Below are positions 50,381 to 60,248 of a DNA stretch of 64,000 nucleotides, piece by piece (the first letter of the stretch is position 1; every line of letters begins with the position of its first letter). The stretch comes from Pseudomonas abietaniphila (lineage in GTDB: Bacteria > Pseudomonadota > Gammaproteobacteria > Pseudomonadales > Pseudomonadaceae): contig NZ_FNCO01000006.1 of assembly GCF_900100795.1 (NCBI RefSeq), positions 62,001 through 126,000 of the forward strand, given 5' to 3'. The notes beneath the pieces are model-generated. The model was given only the letters and a program-made list of their open reading frames with translations, ran no database searches and was not told the origin of the DNA. Position numbers and translations under genes: made by a program.

Positions 50381-51832
50381 TCAGCCAGGCACTGCCGTCG
50401 ACATCGTCACCCCTTCATGGGCCTGGCTGTGTCGGGCAAACAGGAAGAACAGGCCGCCCCCAAGGAAGCAACCCGTGAACCAGGCGAAATTCGCCATTGG
50501 CTGCAGCGCCGGAATGAAAGTGATCGCGATGCCTGCCAGCGTCGCCAGAATCAGCGCCTTGACGGCGGTGTAGTTAACGCCGCCGTTGTACCAGTACCGG
50601 CCGGTCGGGCCGTCGTTGAACAGGGCGTCCACGTCGATTTGCTGCTTCTTGATGAGGTAGTAGTCCACCAGCAGGATGCCGAACAGCGGACCGATGAACG
50701 CGGCGAGCACGTCGAGCGTGTAGTGAATCACCTGCGGGTTGTTGAACAGGTTCCACGGCGTAATAAAGATCGACGCAACCGCTGCGATCATGCCGCCCAC
50801 GCGCCAGCTGATTTTGCTGGGTGCGACGTTGGCAAAGTCAAATGCCGGGGATACGAAGTTAGCGACAATGTTGATGCCGATGGTGGCTGTCACAAAAGCG
50901 AAAGCCCCCAACAACACCGCCACGTTGTTGTCGATCCGCGCCACAGTGGCGATCGGGTCATGCAGCATCTCGCCGAATACCGGCAACGTGCCTGAAACAA
51001 TGACCACCGTCACCAGCGAGAACGCCAGAAAATTCACCGGCAGGCCCCAGAAATTGCCCCGGCGGACCTCGGACATGCTCCGGCAGTAGCGGCTGAAGTC
51101 GCCGAAGTTCAACGTCGGGCCGGAGAAGTAGGACACCACCAGCGCGGTGGCCATGATCACTTGCGAAAACGCTTCCCAACCCGTCAGCGATTTCTCAGAC
51201 AGAGTGAAGCTGATGTTTGCCCAACCGGCCTTCCAGACGATCCAGCCTGCCAGCAGGAACATGACGGCGTACACCACGGGGCCGGCCCAATCGATGAAGC
51301 GACGAATCGAGTCCATGCCGGTCCAGAAGACGGCTGCCTGAACCACCCAGAGGGCAAGGAAACCGAACCATCCCAGGTAGGAAAGCCCCGCAAACTGAGA
51401 TTCGGCGTAGACCGACATCTGCGGGAAAAAGCGCAGCACTACGATGATCAACGCGCTGGAAGCCAGATAAGTCTGAACGCCGTACCAGGCGACCGCGATC
51501 AGTCCACGAATCACGGCCGGAATGTTTGCACCGAACACGCCAAACGCCAGTCGGCAAATGACCGGGTACGGCACGGCGGCTTGCTGGCTGGGTTTGGCGA
51601 GCAGATTGGCGATCACCTGAATAATGCAGATACCCACCAACAACGCGATCAGCACTTGCCAACTGGCCAGTCCCAGCGCGAACAGGCTGGCGGCAAACAC
51701 GTAGCCGCCAACGCTGTGCACGTCGCTCATCCAGAACGCGAAAATGTTGTACCAGGTCCACTTCTGCGGCAGTGGCCCCAGGTCCTGGTTGTATAAGCGG
51801 GGGCTGTAACCTTTGGGCATTGGCTCGGTCAT
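50381..51832 (-). CDS. NCS1 family nucleobase/allantoin-type permease
   Basis: A 483-residue inner-membrane protein with twelve predicted helices and NCS1 hallmarks: an N-terminal NQDLGPLPQKWTWYNIFAFW segment, GVFGANIPAVIRGLIAVAWYG, and a GPLFGILLVDYYLIKKQ tail. NCS1 transporters import cytosine, uracil, allantoin, hydantoins or thiamine precursors with a cation. No purine or hydantoin enzyme is next to it, so the substrate is open. The ATG at 51832 has GGGAG upstream; the frame runs on to 51943 without similarity. Confidence 0.88.
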   Translation of the reverse strand: MTEPMPKGYSPRLYNQDLGPLPQKWTWYNIFAFWMSDVHSVGGYVFAASLFALGLASWQVLIALLVGICIIQVIANLLAKPSQQAAVPYPVICRLAFGVFGANIPAVIRGLIAVAWYGVQTYLASSALIIVVLRFFPQMSVYAESQFAGLSYLGWFGFLALWVVQAAVFWTGMDSIRRFIDWAGPVVYAVMFLLAGWIVWKAGWANISFTLSEKSLTGWEAFSQVIMATALVVSYFSGPTLNFGDFSRYCRSMSEVRRGNFWGLPVNFLAFSLVTVVIVSGTLPVFGEMLHDPIATVARIDNNVAVLLGAFAFVTATIGINIVANFVSPAFDFANVAPSKISWRVGGMIAAVASIFITPWNLFNNPQVIHYTLDVLAAFIGPLFGILLVDYYLIKKQQIDVDALFNDGPTGRYWYNGGVNYTAVKALILATLAGIAITFIPALQPMANFAWFTGCFLGGGLFFLFARHSQAHEGVTMSTAVPG

Positions 51833-52226
51833 CACAATTCTCCCTGAGAGGACGAACTGGCTCCCGTTGCGGTACTGCCGAACACACTGCGTACGGGAGC
51901 AAGTGTGGGTTGTATACGAACCAATAGGCAGAATGCGTGCCATAGCGATTTTTCGAACGCCGCATTGTCTCTAAATGGCGGTTTTCAAAGGTCTGACACG
52001 TGGAGGGTGAGCGTGCGGTTTACGTCTTAACGAACACCGTAGCGCACGCTCGCAGTGCAGCCGTGCCTGATGGCGGTGCGTTACGGGGAAATCCGCAACC
52101 CACTCAATATATTGTGTACAAAATAGTAGTTTATTGTCTTTAACAACTCTGGAAGTTAATCGCAGGACGACGGTGGCTATTTTAAATGCATCGTCGTCAG
52201 GTCAAGCCGAGGTTGTAACCGCTGCC
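51833..52226. other. Gap between rmuC and the NCS1 gene
   Basis: 394 bases without a gene. It should carry the NCS1 promoter. TTGTGTACAA at 52112-52121 is a near-palindrome of the kind bound by GntR-family repressors (TTGTNNACAA) and could be an operator, although it is 280 bases from the start codon. The sequence around it is AT-rich. Confidence 0.4.
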
Positions 52227-53705
52227 CTATTCCGGCAACTGCACCAACCCGTCCTCGTCTGTCATGGCACGCTCAAGCAAATCGGCTGGGAGGTTCTTGC
52301 TCGCCCGGGCCCCCAAGAGCTTGAGTTGCTCGCTGCGACTCACCAGGTTGCCGCGCCCCTCGACCAGTTTGTTACGCGCCGCCCCGTAGGCTTTGTCCAA
52401 CTGCTGCAGGCGACTGCCGACCTCGTCCAGATCCTGAATGAACAGCACAAACTTGTCGTACAGCCAGCCCGCTCGTTCGGCGATCTCCCGCGCGTTCTGA
52501 CTCTGACGCTCCTGTTTCCACAGGCTGTCGATGACCCGCAGGGTCGCCAGCAGGGTGGTCGGGCTGACGATGACGATGTTGCGATCGAAGGCGTCTTGAA
52601 ACATGGTCGGTTCGGCCTGCAAGGCTGCCGAAAAGGCCGCCTCGATGGGCACGAACAGCAGAACAAAGTCCAGGCTGTGCAGGCCTTCCAGCCGTTTATA
52701 GTCTTTACCGGACAGTCCTTTGACGTGATTACGCAGCGACAGGACGTGCTGCTTCAGTGCGGCCTGCGCGATCACATCGTCGTCGGCCGAGACATACTGC
52801 TGGTATGCCGTCAGACTGACCTTGGCGTCCACCACGACCTGCTTGTCGCCGGGCAGCATGATCAGCACGTCGGGCTGGAAGCGTTCGCCATCCGGTCCTT
52901 TAAGGCTGACTTGCGTCTGGTACTCGCGCCCTTTCTCGAGGCCGGCGTGCTCAAGCACCCGTTCAAGAATCAATTCTCCCCAGTTGCCTTGGGTTTTCTG
53001 GCCCTTGAGGGCGCGTGTCAGGTTGGTGGCCTCATCGCTCAGGCGCTGATTGAGCTGCTGCAGACGCTCCAGCTCCTTGCCAAGGGAGAACCGCTCGCGT
53101 GCCTCCTGTTGATAGCTTTCTTCGACACGTTTCTCGAATGACTGGATGCGTTCTTTGAGCGGGTTGAGCAACTGCCCCAACTGCTGCTGGCTGGTTTCCG
53201 CGAAGCGCTGCTCACGCTCATCGAAAATTTTCCCGGCGAGCTCGGCGAATTGCGCACGCAATTCATCTCGGGAGCCCTGCAAGTCACTCAGGCGTTGCTG
53301 GTGACTCTCCTGTTGCTCACGCAGTTCAGCATTGAGTGACGCGCACTGCGAATCCAGGCGGCGTAATTCAGTCTCTTTATTGCTGCGCTCCTCACCCCAG
53401 TCGGCCTGGGCCTGACGCGCCGCTTCATGCTGCTGGCGCAGCAGTTCCACCTCTCGACGCAACGCAGCCAGATCCGCCTGTTTGACGGCATTGGCCTGGC
53501 CCAGATCGCTGATCTCATCGCGGCAGGCATCGAGCTGCGCGTTCAGCCCGTCCTGAGCCATCTGCGCGTTGCTCAGGCGCTCGTCGAGCAACGCCGACTC
53601 CGCCTCTTGCGACGTCACGCGGCGCTGCAGGTGCCACGCCAGCGCCAGCAGCGGTACCGCCGCCGCACCCAATCCCAGCAACAGGCTGGTAAGGTCCAAA
53701 GCCAT
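52227..53705 (-). CDS. rmuC: DNA recombination protein RmuC
   Basis: A 492-residue RmuC: one N-terminal transmembrane helix (about residues 7-25), a long coiled-coil region rich in Glu, Gln and Leu (about 30-200), and a C-terminal nuclease-like domain (GNWGELILERVLEHAGLEKG; FQPDVLIMLPGDKQVVVDAKVSL with the PD-(D/E)xK-type D and DAK). It is associated with restraining DNA inversion and recombination. The ATG at 53705 is preferred; an in-frame ATG at 53711 is possible. It lies alone on the - strand. Confidence 0.95.
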   Translation of the reverse strand: MALDLTSLLLGLGAAAVPLLALAWHLQRRVTSQEAESALLDERLSNAQMAQDGLNAQLDACRDEISDLGQANAVKQADLAALRREVELLRQQHEAARQAQADWGEERSNKETELRRLDSQCASLNAELREQQESHQQRLSDLQGSRDELRAQFAELAGKIFDEREQRFAETSQQQLGQLLNPLKERIQSFEKRVEESYQQEARERFSLGKELERLQQLNQRLSDEATNLTRALKGQKTQGNWGELILERVLEHAGLEKGREYQTQVSLKGPDGERFQPDVLIMLPGDKQVVVDAKVSLTAYQQYVSADDDVIAQAALKQHVLSLRNHVKGLSGKDYKRLEGLHSLDFVLLFVPIEAAFSAALQAEPTMFQDAFDRNIVIVSPTTLLATLRVIDSLWKQERQSQNAREIAERAGWLYDKFVLFIQDLDEVGSRLQQLDKAYGAARNKLVEGRGNLVSRSEQLKLLGARASKNLPADLLERAMTDEDGLVQLPE

Positions 53706-54660
53706 CAACATTTCCCGACTCCACAATTCATGCTGGCGGCATTATGCGCAGAAGCGAAAATGAATCCAGATTCAGATTCAGCGATCGAGGGGTCAGAGCA
53801 GTGAGAAGTGGGCGGCGAAGGACAAAAGCGTAGTCCATCTTCGCAAAGGCGCGTGCTAGAGCAACCGATTGGGACAATCCACAGAACCTGTGGATAACTC
53901 AGTGGACAACGCCGCTTTAACCCCCGCAAACGCAGGTAGAATGGGGCCTGCGTTCAAACTGACGATTTTTTCACCAACAAAAAAAAGCGATGCTTTTCAT
54001 TGACTTAATAAATCGTTGCCTGAAATCAGCCTGTTACGCGCGAATGTGACAGTGAGATGGCAGCTAACCGCGCTAATGTGCACAAGTCAATTTCCCATCG
54101 CTATAAGCAACGCTTTGCTCATCGTCAGCCGCATCCTGGCAGGGGGAAATGCGGTCAGGAGAAACCTCACGAGCCGCGAACCGCCAATCATTTTAAAAAA
54201 GCCCTTCCCTTCGCATGTCAAATCCGTTAGCATCGCCGCCGTTAGTACCAAGCTGAAAGTCAATTCTGATCGAACAAATCCCCCAGCCATGATTTGCTGC
54301 TGAGCAAACGGACTGAAAAAAGGGATCGATCACCTCGATGGTTTCCAGACATGAACTTACACAACCTGCCAAACAGTCGCAGGTGTGAAAAAGCGTTCAT
54401 GGCCTGCTCAAACCAGCCTGCAAATTGATCAGGATCTTCACCCCGAGCATCGAACCTTTGCTCCTGTTGTGTCGCCTGCCCTCCTAAGTACCTACCAGTC
54501 AGCCCAGCGCCACACGATAACCGCGCTTCAACTGGCTGCTTTTGTTCCAGACAGGTTCTGCGCCCTGCCCTGACTCGCATTCGAGCATCGGTCCGCGTTT
54601 ACTGGAACGTTTTTATTTTGCACGCCTCTTATTGCGTGTCGATTCAGGAAACACCATTAC
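53706..54660. other. Gene-poor stretch between rmuC and the DUF3509-like gene
   Basis: About 950 bases of AT-richer DNA, the longest stretch without a recognised gene outside the repeats. Frames of 95 codons (54016-54303, +) and 106 codons (54260-54580, -) exist but are not recognised and overlap. A TTGACT box near 54000 could be a -35 element, without a clear -10. It could hide a small RNA. No repeats were found. Confidence 0.5.
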
Positions 54661-54885
54661 ATGACTACTCATATTCAGACTCAAAACGCTATTCGCACCC
54701 TGACCAACGCCTTCGCCCCCATGGACTGCCTGATCATGGCAGCTCGCAAAGGCTGCTTCAGCTTCACCCTCGTCAACGAACACGGTATCGCGCGCCACAC
54801 CGAGCGTCTGTATCCGGATCAGTACTCGAGCGCCGAACCGCTGCAGGCCGTGATCGACCGTACGCGCCAGGCACTGACGGCCTGA
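54661..54885 (+). CDS. Small DUF3509-like protein
   Basis: A 74-residue protein with an AFAPMDC segment, a central strand region (GCFSFTLVNEHGIARHTERL) and a C-terminal helix (LQAVIDRTRQAL). This pattern fits the DUF3509 family of small Pseudomonas proteins, which have no known function. GGAAA precedes the ATG. A rho-independent terminator follows, so it is a single-gene unit. The family name is from memory. Confidence 0.6.
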   Translation: MTTHIQTQNAIRTLTNAFAPMDCLIMAARKGCFSFTLVNEHGIARHTERLYPDQYSSAEPLQAVIDRTRQALTA

Positions 54886-54917
54886 TACCGTTCGTCGGCT
54901 GAAAAAATCGGGCATCC

Positions 54918-54947
54918 AAGCCTCACCCTTAAACGGTGGGGCTTTTT
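54918..54947 (+). terminator. Rho-independent terminator after the DUF3509-like gene
   Basis: AAGCCTCACC-CTTAAAC-GGTGGGGCTT gives a ten-pair stem with one G-U pair followed by TTTT, 32 bases past the stop codon. Confidence 0.88.
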
Positions 54948-55164
54948 TGTGTCTGTTTTCCTTATGAAAAACTGCGCAGCCTAATCGCTGAACGACCTAT
55001 GGTGTGCGTCGTACATCGGGAAATATTTTAAAAACAGCCCTTTACGCGGCAAATATGACACTACACTTCAAGTCAAGCGGTCTGAGCCGCTTCCGGTGGA
55101 CCCGCCCCAGATCACCGCTGCCAAGCACCAGGGTCCGCCGGCTCATTCACTTCCCGAGGGTGTT

Positions 55165-55656
55165 ATGGGAATCGCCGCCAGTGAACTGTGCCGTCATGTG
55201 ATCCGCCCTACGCTGATCTACCTCGGCCGCCACCATCCCGCAGCAGAATCTTTTCTGCTCGCGGTTGCTGCCAGCCAGTCCGCACTGGGCGCAGAGCTCG
55301 ACACCCAGCGGGGGCACGGCCTTTACAGCATCTCTGACGCCCTGCATCACAAAGTCTGGGACGAATACCTGGCAAAGGATCCCGACCTCGCCAGCCTGGT
55401 CAGAGGCCTGGCCAGCCAGCATGCCTTTCTGAGCGGTCCTGATCTGGAGCTGACCGTCAACCTGCGTTACGCCACCGCTATTGCCTGGCTGATGGTCGAA
55501 GCCAGTCACCTCTCTCTACCTGCCGAAGATGATTTGCTGGGCATGGCCCGAATTTGGCGCCGGATATTTCAGCCACACGGTCGCCTGCAGGATTTCACAA
55601 CGGCTTGGCAAACCTCGGTTCGCCCCCTGTTTCAGGCCGAACCAGCCATTTTGTGA
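55165..55656 (+). CDS. Hypothetical protein with lysozyme-like features
   Basis: A 163-residue protein preceded by GAGGG. The sequence FLLAVAASQSALGAEL followed by GHGLYSISDALHHKVWDEYLA and NLRYATAIAWLM resembles the AAQESGLG ... GLYQI ... NLxYATAIA pattern I recall from phage-type lytic transglycosylase-like proteins. If so, the catalytic glutamate is glutamine here (SQSALG). There is no signal peptide or phage neighbourhood. It lies before the FadL gene. The function is unknown. Confidence 0.55.
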   Translation: MGIAASELCRHVIRPTLIYLGRHHPAAESFLLAVAASQSALGAELDTQRGHGLYSISDALHHKVWDEYLAKDPDLASLVRGLASQHAFLSGPDLELTVNLRYATAIAWLMVEASHLSLPAEDDLLGMARIWRRIFQPHGRLQDFTTAWQTSVRPLFQAEPAIL

Positions 55657-55795
55657 CTTGGCGGTTTCGCTGACGTTCGCAGCAAACTCACCGGATTGTC
55701 CTACAAAAACTGCTCTATCTCGGGCGATACAGCCTATAGCGCGTTATGAAAAATATTGGTAATTTCCGCGCGGTGATCAACAAGGAGTTCTAACA

Positions 55796-57094
55796 ATGAA
55801 AAAAACAATGATCAAATCCAGCCTCAGTCTCGCCATTACACTCGCCTCCACCCAGATTTTCGCATCCGGTTTTGCCCTGAACGAACAGAGCATCAGTGGG
55901 ATGGGCACCGGTTTCGCCGGTCGCTCCTCTTCTGCCGATGATGCCAGCATCGTTTACGGCAACCCGGCCGGCATGTCGCGCCTCAAGCGCCAGCAAGTGA
56001 CTGTTGGCGCTGCTGCGATCGATGCCAAGACTGACATTTCCGATACAAGCGGCAGAAGCGCCGGTTCGAACAAAGGCGACATGGTGCCTTTCATCGCCGT
56101 GCCAATGGGCTTCTACGTTAAACCGATCGACGATCAATGGGCATTCGGTCTGGGCGTTTATGCCCCATTTGGCTTGGTGACTGACTACGAGAATGGTTTT
56201 CAGGGTCGTAACTTTGGCAGCAAAAGCAAAGTCAAGGTCGTGACCTTCCAGCCGACCATCAGCTATGCATTCAACGACAAGGTTTCGATTGGCTTCGGCC
56301 CGACCATCAACCGCATCTCCGGCGTACTGGAGTCGAATCCGAACCTCAGCGGCATCACCGCGCCCATCACCGGTCGTCCGGCAGGCGACGGTCGCGTTCA
56401 GGTCAAAGGCGACGACGTGGGTTACGGCTTCAACGCCGGTATCCTCGTGCAAGCGACCGACACCACGAGTGTTGGCCTGACGTATCACTCGAAAGTCACC
56501 TACAAGCTTGAAGGCCACACTGAAGTGACGCCAGGTGCTGGCGTTCCTCCGGCCTTGCTGAGTGCAGGGCGTTATGACGCCAAGCTCAGCCTGGACACTC
56601 CAGAGTCGGTGGACTTCTCGGTCACGCAGTCGATGAACGATGCGTGGAAGCTTTATGCTGGCGCGACCTGGACTCGCTGGAGCCGTCTGCAAGACATCAC
56701 CGTCAAGAACTCCGGCGTGAGCGGCGGTGCGCTGGCACCTCGTCTGTTCGGCACCATCACCGAAGAGCAAAACTGGCATGACACCTGGGCGTACGCCATC
56801 GGTACCTCGTACCAGTTGAACAAGCAGTGGGTACTGCGTACCGGCCTGTCGTTCGACCAGTCGCCGACCAACAACGAGAACCGCTCGCCACGCATCCCGA
56901 CTGGCGATCGTACAATCTTCAGCCTGGGCGCCGGCTACAACCTGTCTGACGACATCACCATCGACGTTGCTTACTCGTACCTGAAAGAAGAAGACGTCAA
57001 GGTTCACGAAGTCAGCCCACTGGGTCAGACGTACAACGCCAAGTATGAAAACAGCGCCAACGGCTTCGGCCTGGGCCTGACCTACCGCTTCTGA
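55796..57094 (+). CDS. FadL/OmpP1/TodX-family outer-membrane channel
   Basis: A 432-residue outer-membrane beta-barrel for hydrophobic compounds such as long-chain fatty acids. A 23-residue signal peptide ends IFASG, then the FadL N-terminal hatch motif SGFALNEQSISGMGTGFAGR and NPAGMS, and the barrel ends in phenylalanine (YRF). It resembles PAO1 PA1288 (ExFadLO), which also has a neighbouring glutathione peroxidase gene. AAGGAG precedes the ATG. A strong terminator follows. The substrate range is unknown. Confidence 0.92.
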   Translation: MKKTMIKSSLSLAITLASTQIFASGFALNEQSISGMGTGFAGRSSSADDASIVYGNPAGMSRLKRQQVTVGAAAIDAKTDISDTSGRSAGSNKGDMVPFIAVPMGFYVKPIDDQWAFGLGVYAPFGLVTDYENGFQGRNFGSKSKVKVVTFQPTISYAFNDKVSIGFGPTINRISGVLESNPNLSGITAPITGRPAGDGRVQVKGDDVGYGFNAGILVQATDTTSVGLTYHSKVTYKLEGHTEVTPGAGVPPALLSAGRYDAKLSLDTPESVDFSVTQSMNDAWKLYAGATWTRWSRLQDITVKNSGVSGGALAPRLFGTITEEQNWHDTWAYAIGTSYQLNKQWVLRTGLSFDQSPTNNENRSPRIPTGDRTIFSLGAGYNLSDDITIDVAYSYLKEEDVKVHEVSPLGQTYNAKYENSANGFGLGLTYRF

Positions 57095-57135
57095 TGCAGT
57101 TGGCGGGACCGGCAGATCACCGGTTCGCCAGACAG

Positions 57136-57170
57136 AAAACCCCGCAGCCAGCGATGGCTGCGGGGTTTTT
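57136..57170. terminator. Bidirectional terminator between fadL and gpx
   Basis: AAAACCCCGCAGCCA and TGGCTGCGGGGTTTT form a perfect 15-pair stem around a GCGA loop with T-runs on both strands. It lies between convergent genes and should end both transcripts. Confidence 0.95.
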
Positions 57171-57201
57171 CGTTATGGAAGGAATCACCGTCGCTTGAGA
57201 C

Positions 57202-57753
57202 TCAAGGCTTGGACGCAATCGCCTTCTCGATCGCCGCGATCAGCTCCGGATCGTCCGGCGTGGTTTTGCTTGGGAAACTGGCGACGACATTGCCTTTGCG
57301 GTCCACGACGTACTTGTAGAAATTCCAGCGCGGCGCATTGCTCTGCTCCGCAAGCACCTTGAACAGGTTGATCGCATCGGAACCCCGAACCGGTTGCGGT
57401 TCGGTCATGGTGAACGTCACACCGTAATTGACGTAGCAAACCTTGGCGGTTTCAGCAGCGTCGTTAGACTCCTGCTTGAAGTCGTCAGAAGGCACGCCGA
57501 GCACCTCCAGCCCTTGACCCTTGAAGCGTTGATTGAGGGCTTCCAGACCTTTGAACTGCGGCGCAAAGCCACAGAAGCTCGCGGTATTGACCACCACCAT
57601 CGGTTTGCCGGCGAATTGCTTACACAGGTCGATATCCTGTTTCGCGCGCAGCTTGGGCAAATCACCCTGCAACAACGGCGGGCAGTCGGCAGCCATCGCA
57701 GCGCCGCTGATGGCGAGCATTAGAAGAGGGAGGCAGATCCAGCGAGTTCTCAT
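57202..57753 (-). CDS. Periplasmic glutathione peroxidase family protein
   Basis: A 183-residue thiol peroxidase. A signal peptide of about 21 residues (cleavage after AAMA) places it in the periplasm, unlike BtuE. The peroxidatic cysteine is in [11 protein letters not shown] (about residue 61), a second cysteine in [12 protein letters not shown] could resolve it, and [10 protein letters not shown] carries the catalytic tryptophan and asparagine. Gpx proteins of this type usually use thioredoxin. The ATG at 57753 is chosen; an ATG four codons upstream is also open. It is convergent with fadL and upstream of the cob operon end. Confidence 0.88.
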   Translation of the reverse strand: MRTRWICLPLLMLAISGAAMAADCPPLLQGDLPKLRAKQDIDLCKQFAGKPMVVVNTASFCGFAPQFKGLEALNQRFKGQGLEVLGVPSDDFKQESNDAAETAKVCYVNYGVTFTMTEPQPVRGSDAINLFKVLAEQSNAPRWNFYKYVVDRKGNVVASFPSKTTPDDPELIAAIEKAIASKP

Positions 57754-57891
57754 GACGGCGTCCATTCAAGGCAGGAAGTTCGACTCACGCTACTCCCTGC
57801 CATCGCGGATGCCTAGCCGGTCGGTAGGATTTACACGCCACACCGACCTGAACACGCTCTCTCATCGGTTCTGCACTGACCAAGACTCGGA

Positions 57892-58626
57892 TTAAATCAA
57901 CAGCGCCAACACCACCAGAACCAGCACCTCAAGCAGCTCCAGCATCGCACCGGCGGTGTCCCCGGTGCTGCCGCCCAAACGCCTGATCATCAGTCGCCGC
58001 AGCCAGAAAAATCCGGCGGTCGCGGCCAGCACTGCTTCAACGCCCGTCCAGCCGGCGATCAGCACACAGGCAATGGCAGTGATCCCCAGCACCTTGAAAC
58101 CCAGCGGGCGCGGCAGGTGATCGGCCAATGCCTGACCCAATCCGCCCGCGCGCACATAGGGTGTGCCGAGGAACAACCCCAGCATCGCCGCTCGGCCGAT
58201 GACCGGCGCCAGCAACAAACCCAGGCTGTGATGAGACTCGATCAAGGCCAGCAGCGCCGTGAATTTCACCAGCAGGACAATCACCAGCGTCACCACCGCG
58301 ATCGGCCCGCTGCGAGGGTCTTTCATGATCGTCAGGGTCCGTTCGCGGTCCCCGAATCCACCGAGCCAGGCGTCGGCGCTGTCCGCCAGCCCATCCAGGT
58401 GCAGACCGCCGCTAAGCAGCACCCAGGCGGCCAGCACCAGGGCAGCGTGCAAAAACAAAGGGGCGCCGTCGAGCAGCAGATTCAGCGCCATCAGCACGGA
58501 ACCCATCAGCACGCCCACGGCGGGATAGAACAGGAGCGAGCGACCCAGTTCCTGTGGCGAGGGCATGCCCGGCAAGCGAATGGGCAAGCTGCTGAGAAAT
58601 TGCAAGGCGATCCAGAACGGCAGCAT
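57892..58626 (-). CDS. cobS: Adenosylcobinamide-GDP ribazoletransferase
   Basis: Joins adenosylcobinamide-GDP and alpha-ribazole to make adenosylcobalamin (CobV in P. denitrificans naming). A 244-residue membrane protein with six or seven helices and the family motif GGLHLDGLADSADAWLGG (about residues 72-90), whose aspartates bind the metal. It directly abuts the cobC stop (no gap). It is the last gene of the cob run in this window. Confidence 0.95.
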   Translation of the reverse strand: MLPFWIALQFLSSLPIRLPGMPSPQELGRSLLFYPAVGVLMGSVLMALNLLLDGAPLFLHAALVLAAWVLLSGGLHLDGLADSADAWLGGFGDRERTLTIMKDPRSGPIAVVTLVIVLLVKFTALLALIESHHSLGLLLAPVIGRAAMLGLFLGTPYVRAGGLGQALADHLPRPLGFKVLGITAIACVLIAGWTGVEAVLAATAGFFWLRRLMIRRLGGSTGDTAGAMLELLEVLVLVVLALLI

Positions 58627-59199
58627 CTAGGCCTCCGCCAACGAGCCGTCAGCCGCGACATCCAGGCTGAACAAGCCACCATGACCGGCGATTACTTGCA
58701 GCAACTGTTCACGAGGCAGCCCTCGGGCTTGAGCCAGCAACAGGCGCATCACCCCGCCGTGACTGACCACCAGAATGCGCTCGCCCGCATGGCTGTCGCG
58801 CAACCGTTCTACGGCACCCAAAACCCGTTCAGAAAAGGCCACCACAGGTTCGCCATTGGGCGGCGTGAAGGTGTAGGGATTTTCCCAAAAACGCCCCAGA
58901 CCCTCAGCGTCCGTCTCCATCAATTGCGCGGTGCCGATCCCTTCCCAGTCGCCAAAATGCAGCTCCTGAAGATCGCTTTCCAGGTGCAAAGGCAACGACA
59001 GCCGCGCCGACAGCTCGTCGGCAAACCGCGCGCAACGTTGCAGCGGCGAACTCACGATTCGATCCCAAGGCCCCGCCTCGATCACCGCCGCACGCATTTG
59101 CTGCCAGCCGAGGTCGGTCAAGGCATCGTCCAGACTGCCGCGCAGGCCGCCGCCAAGCACTGTTTCGCCGTGACGCAGCAGGTCAAGGCGCAAGGTCAT
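58627..59199 (-). CDS. cobC: Alpha-ribazole phosphatase (histidine phosphatase)
   Basis: Removes the phosphate from alpha-ribazole-5'-phosphate (or cobalamin phosphate) in nucleotide-loop assembly. A 190-residue histidine phosphatase with LLRHGET (phospho-histidine), ELHFGDWEG and VVSHGGVMR. It overlaps cobT by four bases (ATGA at 59196-59199) and is followed by cobS with no gap. CobC here is the Salmonella name; the threonine-phosphate decarboxylase at 62241 also bears this name in older Pseudomonas usage. Confidence 0.9.
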   Translation of the reverse strand: MTLRLDLLRHGETVLGGGLRGSLDDALTDLGWQQMRAAVIEAGPWDRIVSSPLQRCARFADELSARLSLPLHLESDLQELHFGDWEGIGTAQLMETDAEGLGRFWENPYTFTPPNGEPVVAFSERVLGAVERLRDSHAGERILVVSHGGVMRLLLAQARGLPREQLLQVIAGHGGLFSLDVAADGSLAEA

Positions 59200-60248
59200 G
59201 CAGGACGGTCCGCCACGGCCGCTTCAGCGAAGGTCGCCATGCCGTTGTGCAGCTCACAGGCGAGCCGCAGCAACGGCACGGCCAACGCAGCGCCACTGCC
59301 CTCGCCCAGGCGCAAACCCAGTTCCAGCAACGGCTCGGCCTGCAAGCTTTCCAGCACGTGGCGATGCCCCGGCTCGGCGCCACGGTGGCCGAAAAACAAC
59401 CACGGACGACACGATGGATTGACACGCACCGCCACCAGCGCGGCCACCGTGCAGATAAAACCGTCCACCAGCACGGCAATGCCTTCCTGCGCGCACGCCA
59501 GGTACGCCCCCACCAGCGCCGCCATTTCAAAACCGCCCAGCGCGCGCAGACTGCCCAGCGCGTCGCCCGCCTGTTCGGCGTGCAGGTGAAGCGCCTGTTC
59601 AATCACCGTCGCTTTGTGATGGATACCTTGCGCATCAAGCCCGGTGCCCGGGCCGACCAGCAACGACGCAGGGCAATTGAGCAGCGAGCACGCCACCGCG
59701 CTGGCCGCTGTGGTGTTGCCAATGCCCATTTCGCCGCCAATGAACAACTCGGTGCCGAGCGCCTGGGCGCGAAGCACGCTGTCGCGACCGCCGGCCAGCG
59801 CGGCCTCCAGTTGCGCCTGGGTCATCGCCGGTCCCTTGGCGAAATTGGCGGTGCCCGCTCCCAGATTGAGATGGCGGACACCGGGCAGATTAAGCGGCGA
59901 CACCGTGCCGAGGTCCACCACGTCCAGTTGCGCCGACAGCTGCCTGGCCAGCACGCTGATCGCCGCGCCACCCATGATGAAGTTGTGCAGCATTTGCCCG
60001 GTGACGGCCTGCGGATAGGCCGAAACCCCTTCGGCGACCACGCCGTGATCCCCGGCAAAAATCGCGATCCAGACCTTGCCGACGCTCGGCTTCACGCGAC
60101 CCTGCAGACCGGCCAGTTGCACGGCGACCGCTTCCAGCTGGCCCAGCGAGCCCGTCGGTTTGGTCAGTTGCTGCTGTCGGGCCAGCGCCTGCTCGCGGCT
60201 GTTTTCGTCGACTTCTCGTGCGGGCGCGAGCCACCAGGCATTACTCAT
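59196..60248 (-). CDS. cobT: Nicotinate-nucleotide-dimethylbenzimidazole phosphoribosyltransferase
   Basis: Makes alpha-ribazole-5'-phosphate from DMB and nicotinate mononucleotide (CobU in P. denitrificans naming). The 350-residue protein has [44 protein letters not shown], and the catalytic glutamate in [11 protein letters not shown]. It starts at 60248 inside the cobU stop (ATGA overlap) and overlaps cobC by four bases at its end. The frame is open upstream to 60308, inside cobU. Confidence 0.95.
   Translation of the reverse strand: MSNAWWLAPAREVDENSREQALARQQQLTKPTGSLGQLEAVAVQLAGLQGRVKPSVGKVWIAIFAGDHGVVAEGVSAYPQAVTGQMLHNFIMGGAAISVLARQLSAQLDVVDLGTVSPLNLPGVRHLNLGAGTANFAKGPAMTQAQLEAALAGGRDSVLRAQALGTELFIGGEMGIGNTTAASAVACSLLNCPASLLVGPGTGLDAQGIHHKATVIEQALHLHAEQAGDALGSLRALGGFEMAALVGAYLACAQEGIAVLVDGFICTVAALVAVRVNPSCRPWLFFGHRGAEPGHRHVLESLQAEPLLELGLRLGEGSGAALAVPLLRLACELHNGMATFAEAAVADRPA

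Noticed and set aside
54260..54580. 106-codon - strand frame as a real gene
   Set aside because: No ribosome binding site, no recognised domain and overlap with another unsupported frame.
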